The notes: generated by a model from the sequence alone, not told the origin. 64,000 nucleotides of DNA from Darksidea phi (GCA_030770425.1 JASJFT010000051.1:182433-246432), one strand, 5' to 3'; shown: positions 27,456-42,873, counted from the first letter of the stretch. Made by a program: numbers and translations.

Positions 27456-30400
27456 TAGTCTTCCCTTTTTCTAAAGGCCGTTCCGGCCCTTATAGAGAGT
27501 TATTTACTATAATATATTCTATTAATCCCCTTACTTTCTTTAGAAAAGTTTATCTAAGTATCTATACTCTTAAAAAAACCCTATTTCTAAGGAAAAAATA
27601 ATTTTATAGAGAAAACCCTTTAGGTATTTAGTATCTACGTTATACCCTACTATCTTAATAGGGGGTTTTTATAGTCTTTTCGGTCTTATAGCCCTTAATC
27701 CTAATCTTATAATATATAATTAGTTTAATTAAAAAGTATATATAACTTAAGTATTAGTCTATTATTAGTATATATTTATAACTTTTACCTATTATTATTA
27801 TAGCTTATAGTCTATATATATTCTTATAGGTCCTTATACTAGTAGTAATAGTATTACTACTCCCCTTATAAGTAATTTTTAGTAACTTCCGTTTAATAAA
27901 TACTTACTATCTTTATATAAGAGCTATTTACTAAGTATAATCTTTATAATTACTTTACTTATTTATAATATCTTTATAAAGGCTTTAGGACTAGCCTAGA
28001 CTCTATTTAATTTAGTTTTAATATCTATTATAATAGTATAACCCGGCGGTACTTAGTAATTACTAACTACTATCTATTATAACTTATAATTATATTAAAT
28101 TACTTATTTACCTATAGTTCTCTTAGTAAGAGAAATTCCGTTTATATCTTTATAGGTATTTATCTAAGAGATAATAAATTATTATATATTATATCTCTTT
28201 AGACGCCTTTATTTCTATATTTTAAACTCTTACTAGTAAGTATCTAGGGTACTATTAGCTTAAATATAGAATAGTCTCTTTTAGTATAAGTATAAGAAGA
28301 TATATTTACTCCTAGATTTCTCTACTTTATTCCTTAATACTTTTAAGATCCTATCTTTTATTATAATTACCTCCGCTAGCTAGTATAATAATACTATCCT
28401 TCTTAAATATATCTATACTTTTCTTATCTATCTAGAACCTTAGCCCCCTCTTATATATTATTAATATATAAACTACCTCCTCTAGTTTATATAGAAGTTT
28501 AATATAGCTAAGCTCTATTAGATTACTTCGAGCGACTAGTACTAGAAGGCTAATATCTATACTATCTATAGTAGGTATAAAGCTTACTATTAGATTTACT
28601 TAATAGTATATACTAGTCTTTCTTTCTTTTTACTAACGTAGTTCTACTAATAATTTATATAGATTAAGTCTACTTTTCGTTACTACTTTAATCTTTTTAT
28701 CTTTACTATTAAGTATATCTAGTGTTATAATACTTAAGCTACTTATAATAATAAGAATATAAATTTTAATATACTTAAAGAGGTTTAGCGGGATATATAA
28801 TTCTATACTTTTAATATTAATACTAATTAAAACTAGTATAAGGCTAAGTAGAAGCGTCTAATTAAGAATACTAGTAGTAAGATAGAATTACGCCGAGCTA
28901 TAGCTATAGTATATAAGCTTAACTTCTAGTACTATTAGATATATTCTACTATCTTTCTAATAACTTTTTATACTAATTCCTCTAGTATAGACTAGATAGT
29001 ATTAGCTATCTAGTACCTATTAACTTTATAACCTCTACTACCTATAAGATTTACTTTATTAAATACGACTTCTTAACTAATATACCTCTTAGAACTACTA
29101 ATTATAAGTATTATTAGTACTATTATAGTTCTAATATTTCTAATAAGAATATTATTAGTAGAGGTATAATATCTATTACCCCCTAGAAGGGGGCGCTACG
29201 AAGCTTCTTTAGGAACTTCTCGTTTAATATATATAGCTTATTTAGGTTACCTATAAATTATATAATACTTAATTAAGATTCCTATTACTAGGGTATATAA
29301 ATAGAATAAATATCTATATTAAGAACCTAGCTTATCGATTTCGATACTATTATTACTAGTTAGTCTATTTATTACTATAATATATAAAGGCTAGTCTTAT
29401 TAAATCCTTTAAGCCGTAGCTTATTACTAAAGTAAATAGTATTCTCTTTCTTAATTAATTATTCTATTTATATAGTATCCTTAAGCGAGATTCTAAGAAT
29501 ACCTTTTAGCTAGATCTCTTAGTTCTTTCTTTATATTAATATTACTTACGTAGTCTACCCCTTTAGAATTTCTTATATACGTTATTATTTATTTATAAAA
29601 ATTATAATACTTTTCTAGTAACTTTCTACTTTAGACGATCTAATATTTAATTATCTAAGTTTACCTAATATTTTATAAGAACCTTATTATAATTATTAAA
29701 AAAGGTCTTAGACTTCTATATACTATTCTTATATAACTAACCTAGCTACTTTATAAGAAAGAGCTTCTTATTATATACTATCTTATAAGCGAGAATAGCT
29801 TTAACTTTATATTAGTTGCTATTATTAAGCTTTAGATACTATATAGGCCTAGGTCTAAAATTTAAACCTTTTCTTAACTTTATCTATTTCTTTAGAAGAG
29901 ATATATAGAAGATAGAATATAATTAAGATATTAATAAAGATAGCTTAAGTTAATAGCTTAGCTTTCTATATTTAGTTTAAATAGTAAAGGGTTCTAAGTA
30001 CTTTATATCTAGTTTCTTTAAAAAACGCTTAGTCTTAATATTAATAGCTTTTAGGATTATCTTTTTATTAACGACGAAATACTTACTTATTCTCTTTAAG
30101 TTATACTAGTATTATTAACTCTTCTAAATATAGGTTAATATATTCTAAATATTAGAAAATTATTATATCTAGCTAGTTAGAAAGTTGATAACTTTTTAAT
30201 ATATACTTAAAATCTTTTCGTTTATACTCTAGTCGCCGGGTAGTTAATAAAGCTAATACTTATCTTCTATATTATTAAAACCTTTAGGTTTAACGTCTAT
30301 TACGACCTTAATAAGATATATACTATAACTTAAATAAATCTTAAAGTTATATATATATTCTATTATTAGGAGTAGCTAGTATTAGTTATTTTACTAATAG

Positions 30401-33400
30401 TTTAGGTATATCCGTAGGTATACTTTAAGCTCCTAATTCTAATATTTAGTTTAACTATCTATCTATAAATAGAAGGTTATACTTATTTATTATTTAATAT
30501 TAAAATAAAAGTATACGTTTAATTAGAATTTACTAGTAAAGATAGAGCTCTAGTCCGAGATTAGTAATAATAGAAGTCCGACCTTAGTAAATACTTTTAT
30601 AAATAATAGGTTAATTAATATACTTATAATAATATTTTTTATTATAAATAGGTACTAGACTAGCTTCGAAAAGTGGTTAACGAATACTAGTACTATATTA
30701 TAAACGTTATCCTTAGAATTCTTAGATTCTAGTAGGTTAGTAATAAAGTCTAAGAAGTAATTATACTATAGCTTCTATAATAGAGGAATTAGTTCTAGTA
30801 ACCTCTATAGCTTATATCTTTATATTTTATTTATTTAGTATACTATATAATCTTATATATACGTATTAACCTCTACTTAAAGCTTTAGCTAATAATACTT
30901 TCTTTATAGAAGTTTAATAATCTTATCTACTCTATAATAACCCTTTAAGAGGTTATTATAATTTTTTATAAGAATAGCTTAATAAAGAGCTTTATTATTA
31001 GGAATTTATACTTTTTCTACTCTTTAAAGAATACCCTTTAAATCTATAATCTATAAAGATATACTCTTTTATTCTTCTTTACTCTTAGACTTTCGTATAT
31101 ACTATATATTCTTATAATAGACTATATTATATTTCTATACTTTTTAGATATAGTTTAATAGTAGCCTAGGGGTTTTCTAGTTAAAGAATAAATTATCGTT
31201 TATAACTTTTAATAAAGACTTATATAATATAAAGGTAGAAAATACTTTATAATATTAAAAAAATATTAAAGCTAGATCTAAGTCTTCTAATTACTCTTTA
31301 GGTTTATCGTCCCCGTCTATAAATAGATTAAGGTTAATAGATAATATATTATTAAAAACTAATACTATATTAGGAAATTCTATAGTAGAATAGTTTATAT
31401 CGTCTTCGAATTCCTAATAAGTTACTTATAGATTCTTATTAGTAAGATTAGATTTATATACTATCTAATTTTTAATATATAAAGCTATAGACTTTCGAAG
31501 TACCTATACCTAGAGTTTATTTTAAAGTATAAGAAGTATAATATTTTTTAGTATTCTTCTCTTTTCGAGCTAAAAGCCTTTAGTATAATTAGGTTATTAT
31601 AATAATATATTAGCTAGATTCTTTATACTAGGCTTATATTTAATCTTAAAGTCGAAATAAGCTAACTCTTTAATCTAATATACTTACTTAGATAAGAGTA
31701 CCTTTATAGTTATAAAATATCTTAGATTATTATAATCGTATAGTATATAGATAGTATTTAAAGTATACTTAAAATAGTATTATTACTATTTAAAGATTTC
31801 TATAATAACGAATAACTCTTTATTATAAGTATTCTATTAAACCTATAGCCTAATAAACTTATAACTAAAGAATATAACTAGTTTTTAGTATTTTTCTATT
31901 AAGAATACTATTATTTATAGCTATAATAGAATAGCTACTATAGTAAACTTAAAGGTATTAGTAATAACTATTACGAGTTTTACTAGATTAAAGTACTAAA
32001 GAATAGGAGCTCTTATAAAGAGCTTATAGAGCGTAAGAAATATATTATATATATTCTCTAGTTAAAACTAAGAGATATACTACTTTATAAGACCCTTCTT
32101 AATCTTTTTTAACTTTTTTATTAATACGTTCTTACTAAAATTCTATTAGACTAGTATTAGGTTCTACGTGGAGATTATATATTCTAAAAGTAAATAAATA
32201 ATATCTAAATAATTATAAATAAATTATTAATAAAAGTTTATAAATTTAAAAAATACTTAAATATTCTAATAGTTCTTAGACTCCGACTACTCTTTAATTA
32301 TTTAGACCTATATTAGGTTTATAACTACCCTATAAGAAGTTATAATAAAGCTAAAAAACTCTACTAACTTTATAAAGAAGGTATACTTTAAGACTTTATA
32401 ATAGAGTCCCTAATTATATAATCTTTTAAGAACTTTATAAATATATTATTTATAGTCCTTCTTTTTTTTAAAGTATATAAGAATATTATTTAAATAGATA
32501 ATATATATTTTATCTAATAGGCTACCTAAAGCTCTATAGATATATAACTAAAATATAGTAAATATATTTATAAGACTAAATAATATTACTAGATATTTAA
32601 AATAACTATAGTATATTTTAAATACTATTTTTTACTTATTACCCTTCTTAATACGTAATTAATAATATATCTTATAAAGATTAAGTTTTATAAAGACTTT
32701 AGCCCTAAATAGTTAGTCTAGTATCTCGCTTATAAGGGGTATAGAGTAATAATTTTTAATTATTACCTTATTTAAACCCTTATAATTAATATATAATCGA
32801 AGTATACTATTAAATTTAGGTATAAAAAGTATTAAGGCTTCTATTAAAGACTTACTAGGCCGAATCTACCCCTTTTCTAAAGAGTTATTAAGATATTTTC
32901 TTAGAATCTCGAGTTCTCTTCTAGAGAGATTATAAATAAGTAGATTTAATAATATTTTTTCTTTCTTAAGATTAATAGTATAGTTATACTTTGAGTTAGA
33001 AGTAATTCTACTAGTAAACTTAAGACTAAAGTATTAAAGTTAATTATAAAGGTATTTTAGTACCTTTATAACTTTCTTAGAATTAATTTTCTTATTAAAA
33101 TTATTATAGAAAGCGCCTAGATAATTTTTAAACTTTTATTACTCCTTTTAATAGAGAGCCGTAATCCTTTATAAAGGGGTATTTATTACTAATACTATAA
33201 CCTAAAAGACTATAGTCTTAGGTAGCTATACTAGTTTAGAATATTACTTTATATAATAGACGAGGTAATTATAGAGTTATAAGGTCTAATTTTTTAACTA
33301 GAGTAGATCTTATTTATTCTAATATTAAGTATTCTAAGGCTTATTACCTTCTAAGATTTATATCTTATTAATAAATATCTATAGATATTCTATAACCTCT

Positions 33401-35662
33401 ACTATATTAGGGAATTAAAGTTAATACTTTTTCTTACTTATAAGTAATCGAGTATAAAAGCTTCCTAGGTATAATATATATACTTTTTCCCTAGATTATA
33501 GCCGTTATATTAAGTTATCGGACGTTATCTTAACTTTAATATACTTAATTATTATACTCCTATCCTATTACTTAAAGGATTCCTTTTAATAATTTATTTA
33601 AGGATCTACCTTATATAGCTATAACTAGTTAAGGATAAGATTATAGCTATTTATAGGGGTAGTCTAAAATACTTAAAAATCTATTATTCTTATTATATCT
33701 TAAGAATTCTACGTTATTATTATAATAATATATAGCTCTTCTAGATATAATAGTATATTAAAGACTTAATATATTTATAATTTTATTTATAATAATACTT
33801 TAAGAAGGTTTTACTATAGTATAAGGTCCTTTTTAATAATATTTAAGTCTAATTCTATATTAAAAAGGCCTTAAGCCTATATTAAAATACCTATAAGAAG
33901 ATATATCCTTATATTACTAGTAATTTATAAAAATTTATTATTAATATTTAGTCCTAGTAGTATTACGGCGATATTAGTAACTAAGACTTATCTTTTTTTA
34001 AGAATAAGTTAGTTTTCCCTTTTTAAATTTTATCTAACCTATTATCGCCTTTAGAACGATATTTCTAATAGTTCTTCTTTTAATTAGTCTTAAATTAGGA
34101 TATTAACGCTACGCTCTTAGAGTATAATAGGGTTCTTAATAAAGATTATCTAGTATTATCTTATTAAAAGGGCTTTTAATTTTATTTCTTCTAATTAGAA
34201 TTACTTAAAGCTACTAAAGACGTAATATACTTTTTATTTATAATTAAACTAGGACTAAAAATCTTTAAAAGAGTAATCGATATAAAGATAAAGTATACTA
34301 CTATCTCTATATCTCGTAAGATATATTTAAACTATATTTAAATTCGTACGTTCTTAAGCTAGCTACCTCTTTATATCTTATAGTATAAAGATTTTAAATA
34401 CTTATTTTATACTATAGATATCTTTAGTATATTAGGGCTTATATTACTACTAAAAGACTTTATCTCTAAAGTAACTTTATAAGTTATAAAATAGTTAAAG
34501 AAGAAGTTAAAGTTATCGTTCTAGCGCTATTTAATATTCTAAAACTTAAAGTAGTTATTAAACTTTATTAAAACGGGATCTTTTATAAGGCTCTTTAGCT
34601 TCGTCTATAACTAAGACTATATAATAACTTCGTTATTATTAATAACTCTATCTAGTAGATTATAATATATATTATTCTTAATAAGTATTATAACCTATAT
34701 AGTATACTTAAGGGTATCGACGATAGTAAAATTAATTTAGAAGAGACTATTAATATCTCTAATCTAATAATCTATAGCTTAGATTATTAAAATTCTCTTT
34801 ATTAAGTCTAATATAAGAGGATCCCTAACCTTAGTTAGATTAGATAGCTCTTAATAAGTATTATCTACTAGGAGTAGATTAACTATAGTTTAATAAATAC
34901 CCGTAGCTAGTCTAAAGGCTACTTAGACTATTTTAAGATCTACTTTTATAATTATAATCTAGTCGGCTAATATATCTTAGCGCTAAAGATTAATTAATAC
35001 TTCTATTATTTTTATTAAGAGTATTTTACCTAAGGCTAGAGTATAGATAGGTATAGTATAAAATATACCTAGGTAATTACTACCTATAGAGGTATTATTA
35101 GCTCCCGATATTAGTAGTATAGTAGTAGAAGCTAGGAGTTAAGATTATATAGACCTACTTTTATAAGAAATATTCTTATAGCTAGGAATTCTATTATTTC
35201 TTCGCGTAGGTTAGTAGTCCTTATTAATTATAGCTATTATTAGGGCCCTATTAAAAGATAGTAGTTTATTAAATATCTCTAATACGTTTCTACTATTATA
35301 CTATATATAGGATATAAAGATTTTAGAGATATATTAACCCTTCTAAATATTTTTAGAATTAAATAGACCCTCTAGTTAGTAGTCGTCCTTATCGTTTAAT
35401 TCTAGTTTCTAAACTCGTTATCTACTAAACTTAGGGTACTACTAGTATATTTCGTCGACTAGCTATATATTGGGATTATTTTATCTACTAGGTAGATAGA
35501 TATTAGAGGAGGTACTCTTCTTTAAGTAGATAATATAAGGAGGTATACTAATAACTTTAAATAGATATTATATAGTATAATTAATAAGAACTTTTAAAGT
35601 ATTAGCTTTTAGCGTCGATACTATACTACTAGTCCTTAAAAAGAAGTAAGAAGGATTTAAAT

Positions 35663-35848
35663 TATAGGGTATATATAGGTAGATAGGTATAGAAATACTA
35701 AGGTAGTAAAAGGGTTATATTTAGATAGAAATAAGATAAATTCTTAAGAAGACGTAATAGTAGAACGTAGAACTATATAGGGTCTAGTATATAACCGTAG
35801 TCGGGTTAATAATAATCTAGAAGTCCTCTAGTAGAAGTAGACGTAATA
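35663..35848 (-). repeat. Right (5') LTR of Gypsy E
   Basis: It is 186 bp. On the minus strand it starts TATTACGTC, the RIP form of a TGTTACGTC-type LTR start. The adjoining primer-binding side is at about 35650-35662. Confidence 0.88.
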
Positions 35849-37905
35849 TATCTTTAGATTTTTAAATATATTTCTATAAATTTCTATTTTTATCTATTCT
35901 CTACTATTAGATTAAATAGTAGTTTTTTCTATTTCTAATATCTTTATCTAGGATTTCTTCTACTTTTTATTCTTTAAGTTCTTCTTTATATATATCTACT
36001 TTATATACTATTAGTTTAATATTCTATAATATTTTTTCTATTAGACTTATATAAAACGTAGAATAGATTTTTATTTATAGTAATAGTCTTAATTAGTAGT
36101 TTATAGATAAGACTTATTTTTTAATATTATAAAGACTAATCTTAGTATAGTTTAGTTTACTATTAGGTTATTTACTTTTAATATTTCTTTATAGTAACTA
36201 TATCTTTTCTTCTTCTTTAAAAGTAGATACTTCTTTTTACTTTTTATTATAGTATTTACTTATTCTATTTTAAAAAATTTTTATATCTTTCTTAAGCTAT
36301 TTATATATTTATAAGATAATATTTACTATATATTCTTTATTTTAGCTATAAGACTAAAGTAGTCTAGGTTCTTTATATTTCTAGTTCGATTCTATAGTTT
36401 ATAAAGAAAGATATTATTTTTATTATATTATATTATAAACTATTATATATAAATTATATAATAAGTAGAAGTATAATCTAATTATTTTAATAGTAGTTTA
36501 GATATACCTAAGGTATTATTCTACTATTTAGTTTATTTATTCTATTAATTCGTCTATTTATAAATAATAGATAGTTAATATACTATATTTTGTTCCTAGT
36601 TTAGCTATAAGGATTTACTAAAACTTTACTATAAATTTAATATCTTTTCTTAAGATTAGTTTATCTAGTATTCTATATTTATTAAATATATATCTTAGTA
36701 GAGTATATATAAGTTATTTTATAATATTTTCTTTATTTATATATAGAATAAAGTATATATACTTAGTAAACCTATTTACTACTACTAGTATAGTATTATA
36801 GAATACTTTAGTTATTAGTTTCTTAGAATAGAATAATTATATAATAAAGTCTATTATTATTATTTTCTATAGTTCTTTTATATTTACTATTAGTTATAAT
36901 ATTCTATAAGATATATATCTAGTATATTTATTATAATAATAATATATATATTCTATAAGAACTTATATAACTAATTATCTTATATATAGAAAGTAGTATA
37001 CTTTTACTAATTATTTAAGAATTTTTTCTATTCCTTAGTATTTATATACTAGTACCTTATAATATTATCTAATAAATTTCTTCTATATTACTTTAGATAT
37101 ATAGGCTTTTTAAAATATAAAGATAATTTTATCTTTTTCTTAAATTACTTCTTAAATTTTATTTTATTTATTTATTATCTTTATAATAGCCGTATAAATC
37201 TATTAGATCTATTTATTTTCTTTTTAATTAAATATTATCTTTTATATTTCTACTAACTTTAGATAGTTATAAGTAATTATTCTATTTATTTCTAGTTTAA
37301 GAATAGCTATACTAGATTTTACTATTCCTTAATAATTAGGTCTTCTACTAAGTATATCTACTTATTTATTTTCTAATTCTTTAATATATATAATCTTAAT
37401 ATTATAGATCGTAAGAATTTATATCTATTATATTTATCTTCTAATTAATAGTTTATTTATTAAGAATTCTATTAGATTCTTATAATTTATATAGATTATA
37501 ATAAGATATTTAGATTCCTATAAATTAGATCTCTATTCTTTTAATACTTCGATAATTACTAATAACTTCTTATTATAAATATTATAGTTAAGTTTAGTTA
37601 ATAATATCTTTCTTAAGAAATAGTATACTAGTTTAAGGTTCTCTTTATTATCTTTCTATAATAATACTACTCCTATTATATAGTCTAATACGTCTATTTT
37701 AATAATTAATAGTTCTTCTAGATTATATATCTTAATAATAGATTCTTTAATAAATTATTTCTTAATTTTCTTAAAAGCTTATTAATACTCTTTCTTTTAT
37801 TTAAAGGATTAGTCTTTTCTTATAAGTTATATAAGAGGTATTATTATTATATTCTATTATAATATTAACTTTTAATAAAAGTTATAGAATTCTAGAAATA
37901 ATTAT

Positions 37906-39166
37906 TTAATTTAGATTTATATAGTAGGAATCTCTTTAAAAGGTTTATATAAAATATAGTAGAAGTTTATATATAATAGAGATATTATATCTATATCTTA
38001 TATATAATAATAGAGCTATAAAGCTATATATAGTACGACGAGATAATATTTTAAATATTAAGATACTAGACGAGAAATAATATATAATACTAAACTATAG
38101 AGTATTAGAAGACTAATAGTAGTAATAAGGAGTTAATATACTAATATTATCTATAGTATAAAATTTCCTATAATAATACTAATATTCTACTTACTATATC
38201 TATCTCTTATTCTTAGCTAGCTTTCTTACTATATCTATCTCTTATTCTTAGCTAGCTTTCTTATATCTATCTCTTATCTTTAGCTAGCTTTCTTATCTCT
38301 TTTCTAAACTTACTATTAATATCTACTAACTATATATCTTCGCTAACGATTATTTACCTAGTCCTTTAGTAGGAGAAACTAGAGTAGAATAGACTATTTA
38401 AGTATAATACTCTAAATCTTTTAAATATTATAGTAGAGTATTCCTAATACTATAAGTAGGAGGTACTATTAATAGAACTTCTTAATTATAATAACTATTA
38501 GTATAAAACCAACTATACGTTAGATATATTTAAGAGAATAAGTAATAATAGGATTCTTATATAGCTATTAGTAGTTATCTATATTATATTCCTATCTAAG
38601 GTTTTATATAATAAGAATAGGCGTTTTATCTAGAGGTAGCTATACTATCTACGTAGACTAGAGGAAAAGCTTATATAAAGAGAATTATTATAAATAAAGA
38701 AATTAGCCTTCTTAATATATTATAAAGGGAGTAAATATTTAATATAGAAGATAGAGCTAGTATTTATAGTAGATATAATACGAACGATAGTATAGAGGAT
38801 TAAATACGAAGGAATTAATAGGAATAGATAGAATAGAGGATAATAGGGATATCTAGCTAAAAAGGCTTACTATTATTATTACTACCTATACTAAGATATA
38901 TTATTAATTAAGTAGTATAAGAGTTTAAAGGATTAGATATAAGTATTTATAATAAGGGATTTATTATTATTAATATATTTAACTATCTATATATATTATT
39001 AGTAAATTAGAAGCTATTATTATTTTATAGTTATTACCTATACTATTACGTAAGATATTAAAATATTAAAATATAATAAGGTAATTAGAATTATAAAAAA
39101 TATAGCTAGTCTAGAAGCTAATATAATATTATACTAAGTAGTAGCCTAAGCTCCTAGAGAAGAGGT
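37906..39166 (-). mobile_element. F-family element copy 3 (non-LTR-like), most complete copy
   Basis: A 1261-bp insertion in Gypsy C is flanked by a 13-bp direct repeat, TAGAAATAATTAT (37893-37905 and 39167-39179). There are no LTRs or terminal inverted repeats. On the minus strand the order is a unique 5' part of about 600 bp, a middle part shared with copy 2, a head of three 34-36-bp tandem units (about 38195-38300), and the common 3' part ending AAATCTAAATTAA. A TSD of 13-14 bp and a shared 3' end with variable 5' ends fit a LINE- or SINE-like element. No reverse transcriptase is seen. On the plus strand, 38760-39160 has a frame with few stops that I cannot identify. Confidence 0.7.
38195..38300 (-). 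repeat. Tandem head units of F copy 3
   Basis: Three units of about 34-36 bp contain CTTATTCTTAGCTAGCTTTC. Copy 1 has two units (7816-7885) and copy 2 about three (8470-8565), so unit number varies between copies. Confidence 0.8.
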
Positions 39167-42100
39167 TAGAAATAATTATAGTTTCTTAAGATTCTTAGAT
39201 ATAGACTATTCTTTAAGCTTCTTAATTTATTTTAAGTCTACTTTAATTTCTTCTAATCTAATAATAAATTCTAAAAACTTTATTTCTAATATATAGAATT
39301 TATATTTTCTAGAGTAAAGGTATAATTTTACTTTTTTAAGTACTTATAAGACTTTCTTTATATATTCTTTATATTCTTCTTCTATTTTAGAGTAGATTAG
39401 ATTATTATTAAAGTATATTATTATAAACTAGTTAAAATAGTTTTATAAGATATTATTAATTTATTCTTAGAATATTATAGGTATATTAGTAAGTTTAAAA
39501 GATATTACTTAGTACTTATATAGTTCTTTCTTTATTTAGAAGACTATTTTCTATTTCTTATCTTTTTTAATTTAAATCTAGTAGTATATATTTCGAATAT
39601 CTAGCTATATAAACTATTTAGCTTTTTTTAGTTAATTTTATATTTCTAATATTAAGGGTAAGAGATACTAGTTCTTAATTATAATATTATTAAACGTTCG
39701 ATAATTAATATATAATTATAGTTTTATAGTACCTTTCTTAGATATAAAGAGAATTAGATATTCTATAAATAAATTTAAATATCGAATATATCTTTTTATA
39801 AGACTATCTTCGAGATATTTTAATATAATAATCTCTTCTTCTTCTATTAACTTATAGATTAGTCTAAATCTAAATATTTTTTCTTTCTATAGAGGGATTA
39901 TATAGTCCTATAGCTAGTATTTAAATAAGCTTTCTTTTAGCTCTTTAAATAGTATCTTCTATTTTTTATAATATTCTAGAATATTATAATTCTCTTCTTA
40001 GGTTATACTAAGTTTTTATTATAAAAATATTACTTATTAGCTTATCTATTAGATTTATAAGTTAGCTTTTTATAACTATAATATTCCTAAGATTATATCT
40101 TAATCTTTAGATATTTTAATAATATTAAATATTTCGTCTTCTTTTTTTTATCCTTATAGACTAAGCTTATCTTTAGTTTTATAGGTTATAGGTTCTTAAA
40201 AGAGTTCTCCTTCTATAGTATATACTATACTAGAGTATTATTTCTTATATTATAGAATTTTCTTTTATTAAATAAAGTCTTTATTTATAAAGTTCTATAT
40301 AACTCTACTATTAATTAGAGTAGTAATCTTCTTCCCTTAGTAGGTTTCTTAAAGGTAAATATAGTCTTATCCTTTAGTTTCTTAAATTCTTATTTTCTTA
40401 GACTAATATTTTATATTAATCTTAGTCTAAATATATTTTAGATATTTATTCTCTAAATATTTATACTATAATCTTCCTAAGATATAGTTTAATAATAGAA
40501 GTAGGCCTAGTATAATCTATATATATTCTTTTTATTATTAATTCTCGAATTATTACTATCTATATATTACTTTTAGTATAACTACTTAGGTAATCCTTTT
40601 ATTATAATCCTTTACTAGATAATAGTTATTCTTTTATTTTATTTCTTTATAAAGTCTATATTCTCTTTATATATATAAGATCTATATAATTTTAAAATAT
40701 ATTAAATATCTTATTTTATATTATAGATTATCTTTAGGATTAATCTTATATCTTTAATTATTTATATAGAAATCTATTATTTAATTACTATATACTATAG
40801 TTATTCTTTATTAACTATCTTAGTAATATACTATATTTCTTTCTATATCTTTTAGTTAAATATAATATCTATTATAATAAAGTTCTTTTTAATCTATTAT
40901 TTAAAGTCTTTAAATAGTTAATATATTAGATAAGATCTAGATTATTCTTTATAAATTTCCTATATTATAAGTAAAGTTATTATTTTCTTTATAAATTATA
41001 GGATCTAAGTATAAGTTATATTAAGGTCTTATACTAGTTTTATTTCTTCTTTTAATAATTATATTATTTATAGATATCTAGTATTCTTATATATCGTAAC
41101 TAGATTTTTATTATCTAGTTTTAAGAATTTATTATTATTATTAATTATATATAATAGTATATTAATAATATTATTAAAGTCTTTCTACTTCGTAGATAAG
41201 TCTTTCTTAAGTACTTCTTCTTATAACTCTAGCGAGAATAAAACTCTTTTCTAAGACTTTTAAGTCGTAGCTACCTATTATTTCTATAGCTAATAGCTAG
41301 TATTAAACTTAGCTTTATAGTATATCTTATACTAGTTATATATATAAGTCGTTTAATATATAGTATTATATTCTTATATTATAGCTACTCTATCCCTTTT
41401 ATCTTATTAAGTATAATAAAACTTTTCTTTTCTTAAATCTAATCTATAATCTTTTATTAGATATTCTTACTTCTTATATTTAAAGTATACTCGTTTTTTA
41501 TAAAGCTCTTATTTTTTAGAATTTTATTTTTCTTTCTTAGGTTCTAAGCTAGCCCCTAGAACTTTAGCTCTAGTCTATAGTATTTTTCTTCTTTTTTCTT
41601 TTTATAGAATTTAATCTTCTTTTTTTTCTCCTAATTTTAGAGGTAAAGATTATTATTAATTCTAATAATCTATTTAATTATCTCTTATATAGTCTATAGT
41701 CTATCTATTTAAATTATCTTATATTAAATATTATCTTTTAGTCCTTCGTAATAGTATAATATAAAGGCTACTTCTCTTTACTAGATCTTAGTAGTAAGTT
41801 ATTTAAACTTAGATATATATATAGTAGTAGATTTAATTTACTTAAAATATATAATTTTTTATTCTACTAGTCTTTTTAAGTTAATATCTCTAAATATAAT
41901 ATATAATTTATTTTTAAAATATTTATAACTTAAGAAAATAGTTCTAGTTTTATTACTTTAATAGATTTTATTAAGTTATAATCTTTTATTTAAATAGGTC
42001 TTAAATTAAGTAATAACTCTTCCTATAAACTATACTACTACGAATAATACTTTTAAAGTCTTATTAAATAGTTATATCTTATTAAGATTAAAATAAATTA

Positions 42101-42433
42101 CTATATTAGCTAGAAATTCTTTAAGTTTAAATTATATTCTATTAAACTTTTTTAGTTCTTTTAACTTTAATAGTTTTTTTATATATCTCTTTAATTCTTC
42201 TATTAATATTATAATTTATATCTCTAGTATATCTTTATATTTCTTAAATATATACTAGTTCTTAATAACTCTTTAAAATTCTTTATAGTTATACTATCTT
42301 CTAGAAAATTAAACTTTTAATAGTTTTTTATCTTAGAGGTCTTAGGTTATACTAGTAGTCGTATAGTAGTACTAGAATTAGTTTCTTCTTCTATTATTAT
42401 AGTTAGTTATTTCTATCTACTAGATAGTTAAGG

Positions 42434-42873
42434 TATTAAATAGGGTTTAGGCTTAATAGATTATTTAGCCTTATTTAAGGTTTATACTCGAGATAGAAAA
42501 GAAGAAGTTAAAATTAAAGAATAATAGTTTAATTATATTAATAGATAAGAATTAATCTAAATTTAAATTAATTATAAGAAGAGAAAACTATTTAGAAGAT
42601 TTATAATTATTATATATTAATTTAGTTTCTTTAGATCTATAGCTCTATTACTATAGATCTACTAAGTTATAGCTTTATAGCTCTATTCTAATAGATCTAC
42701 TAAGCTATTATATAATTCTTAGATCTATTCTTATTAAGATATAGATCTATTATATAACTTTCTCTTCTTTAATTATAAGATCTATATTATATTCTTTATT
42801 AAAGTTAGTAATAAACTCTATCTTAGATATCTTTATTAACTATTATTCTATAATTCGTATATAATTTATAATA
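42434..42873 (-). repeat. Right (5') LTR of Gypsy C
   Basis: It is 440 bp and pairs with 20059-20498. The 5-bp GATAT and the 3' LTR of Copia B follow immediately. Confidence 0.9.

Larger units (their letters stand above)
27270..35848 (-). mobile_element. Ty3/Gypsy LTR retrotransposon E, complete but RIP-ruined
   Basis: An 8579-bp element on the minus strand has 186-bp LTRs (27270-27455, 35663-35848) and the TSD TATCT on both sides (27265-27269, 35849-35853). A purine tract (minus-strand AAAAAGGGAAGA, about 27459-27472) lies inside the left LTR. Reverse transcriptase is at about 32300-32650 (minus), with IIYLNNILIY at about 32472-32506 as the decayed Y-x-D-D box. RNase H is at about 31550-31900 (minus), with YNTYDKELL-type and CDYNNLRYFIT-type remnants. 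It is long for a Gypsy element, and 27.5-29.4 kb is unassigned. It lies in Gypsy C and is the same family as G. Confidence 0.9.
20059..42873 (-). mobile_element. Ty3/Gypsy LTR retrotransposon C, split by D, E and F
   Basis: Two 440-bp LTRs (20059-20498 and 42434-42873) are flanked by GGTAT (20054-20058) and GATAT (42874-42878), a TSD with one RIP-type change. Polarity is minus. A purine tract lies just inside the left LTR (minus-strand AGAGAAAGAAGATAA, about 20500-20520). Reverse transcriptase is at about 39200-39440 (minus) with a decayed DD box in YFNNNLIYSK. RNase H is at about 37600-37800 (minus) with a recognisable former TDASDYAIGAV region. Integrase-like sequence lies towards about 36000-37300. 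Its own sequence is interrupted by D (21205-27178), E (27270-35848) and F3 (37906-39166). Confidence 0.82.

Noticed and set aside
37906..38330. CRISPR-like array (regular 34-bp units)
   Set aside because: Units are adjacent without spacers, in a eukaryotic transposon; it is a plain tandem repeat.
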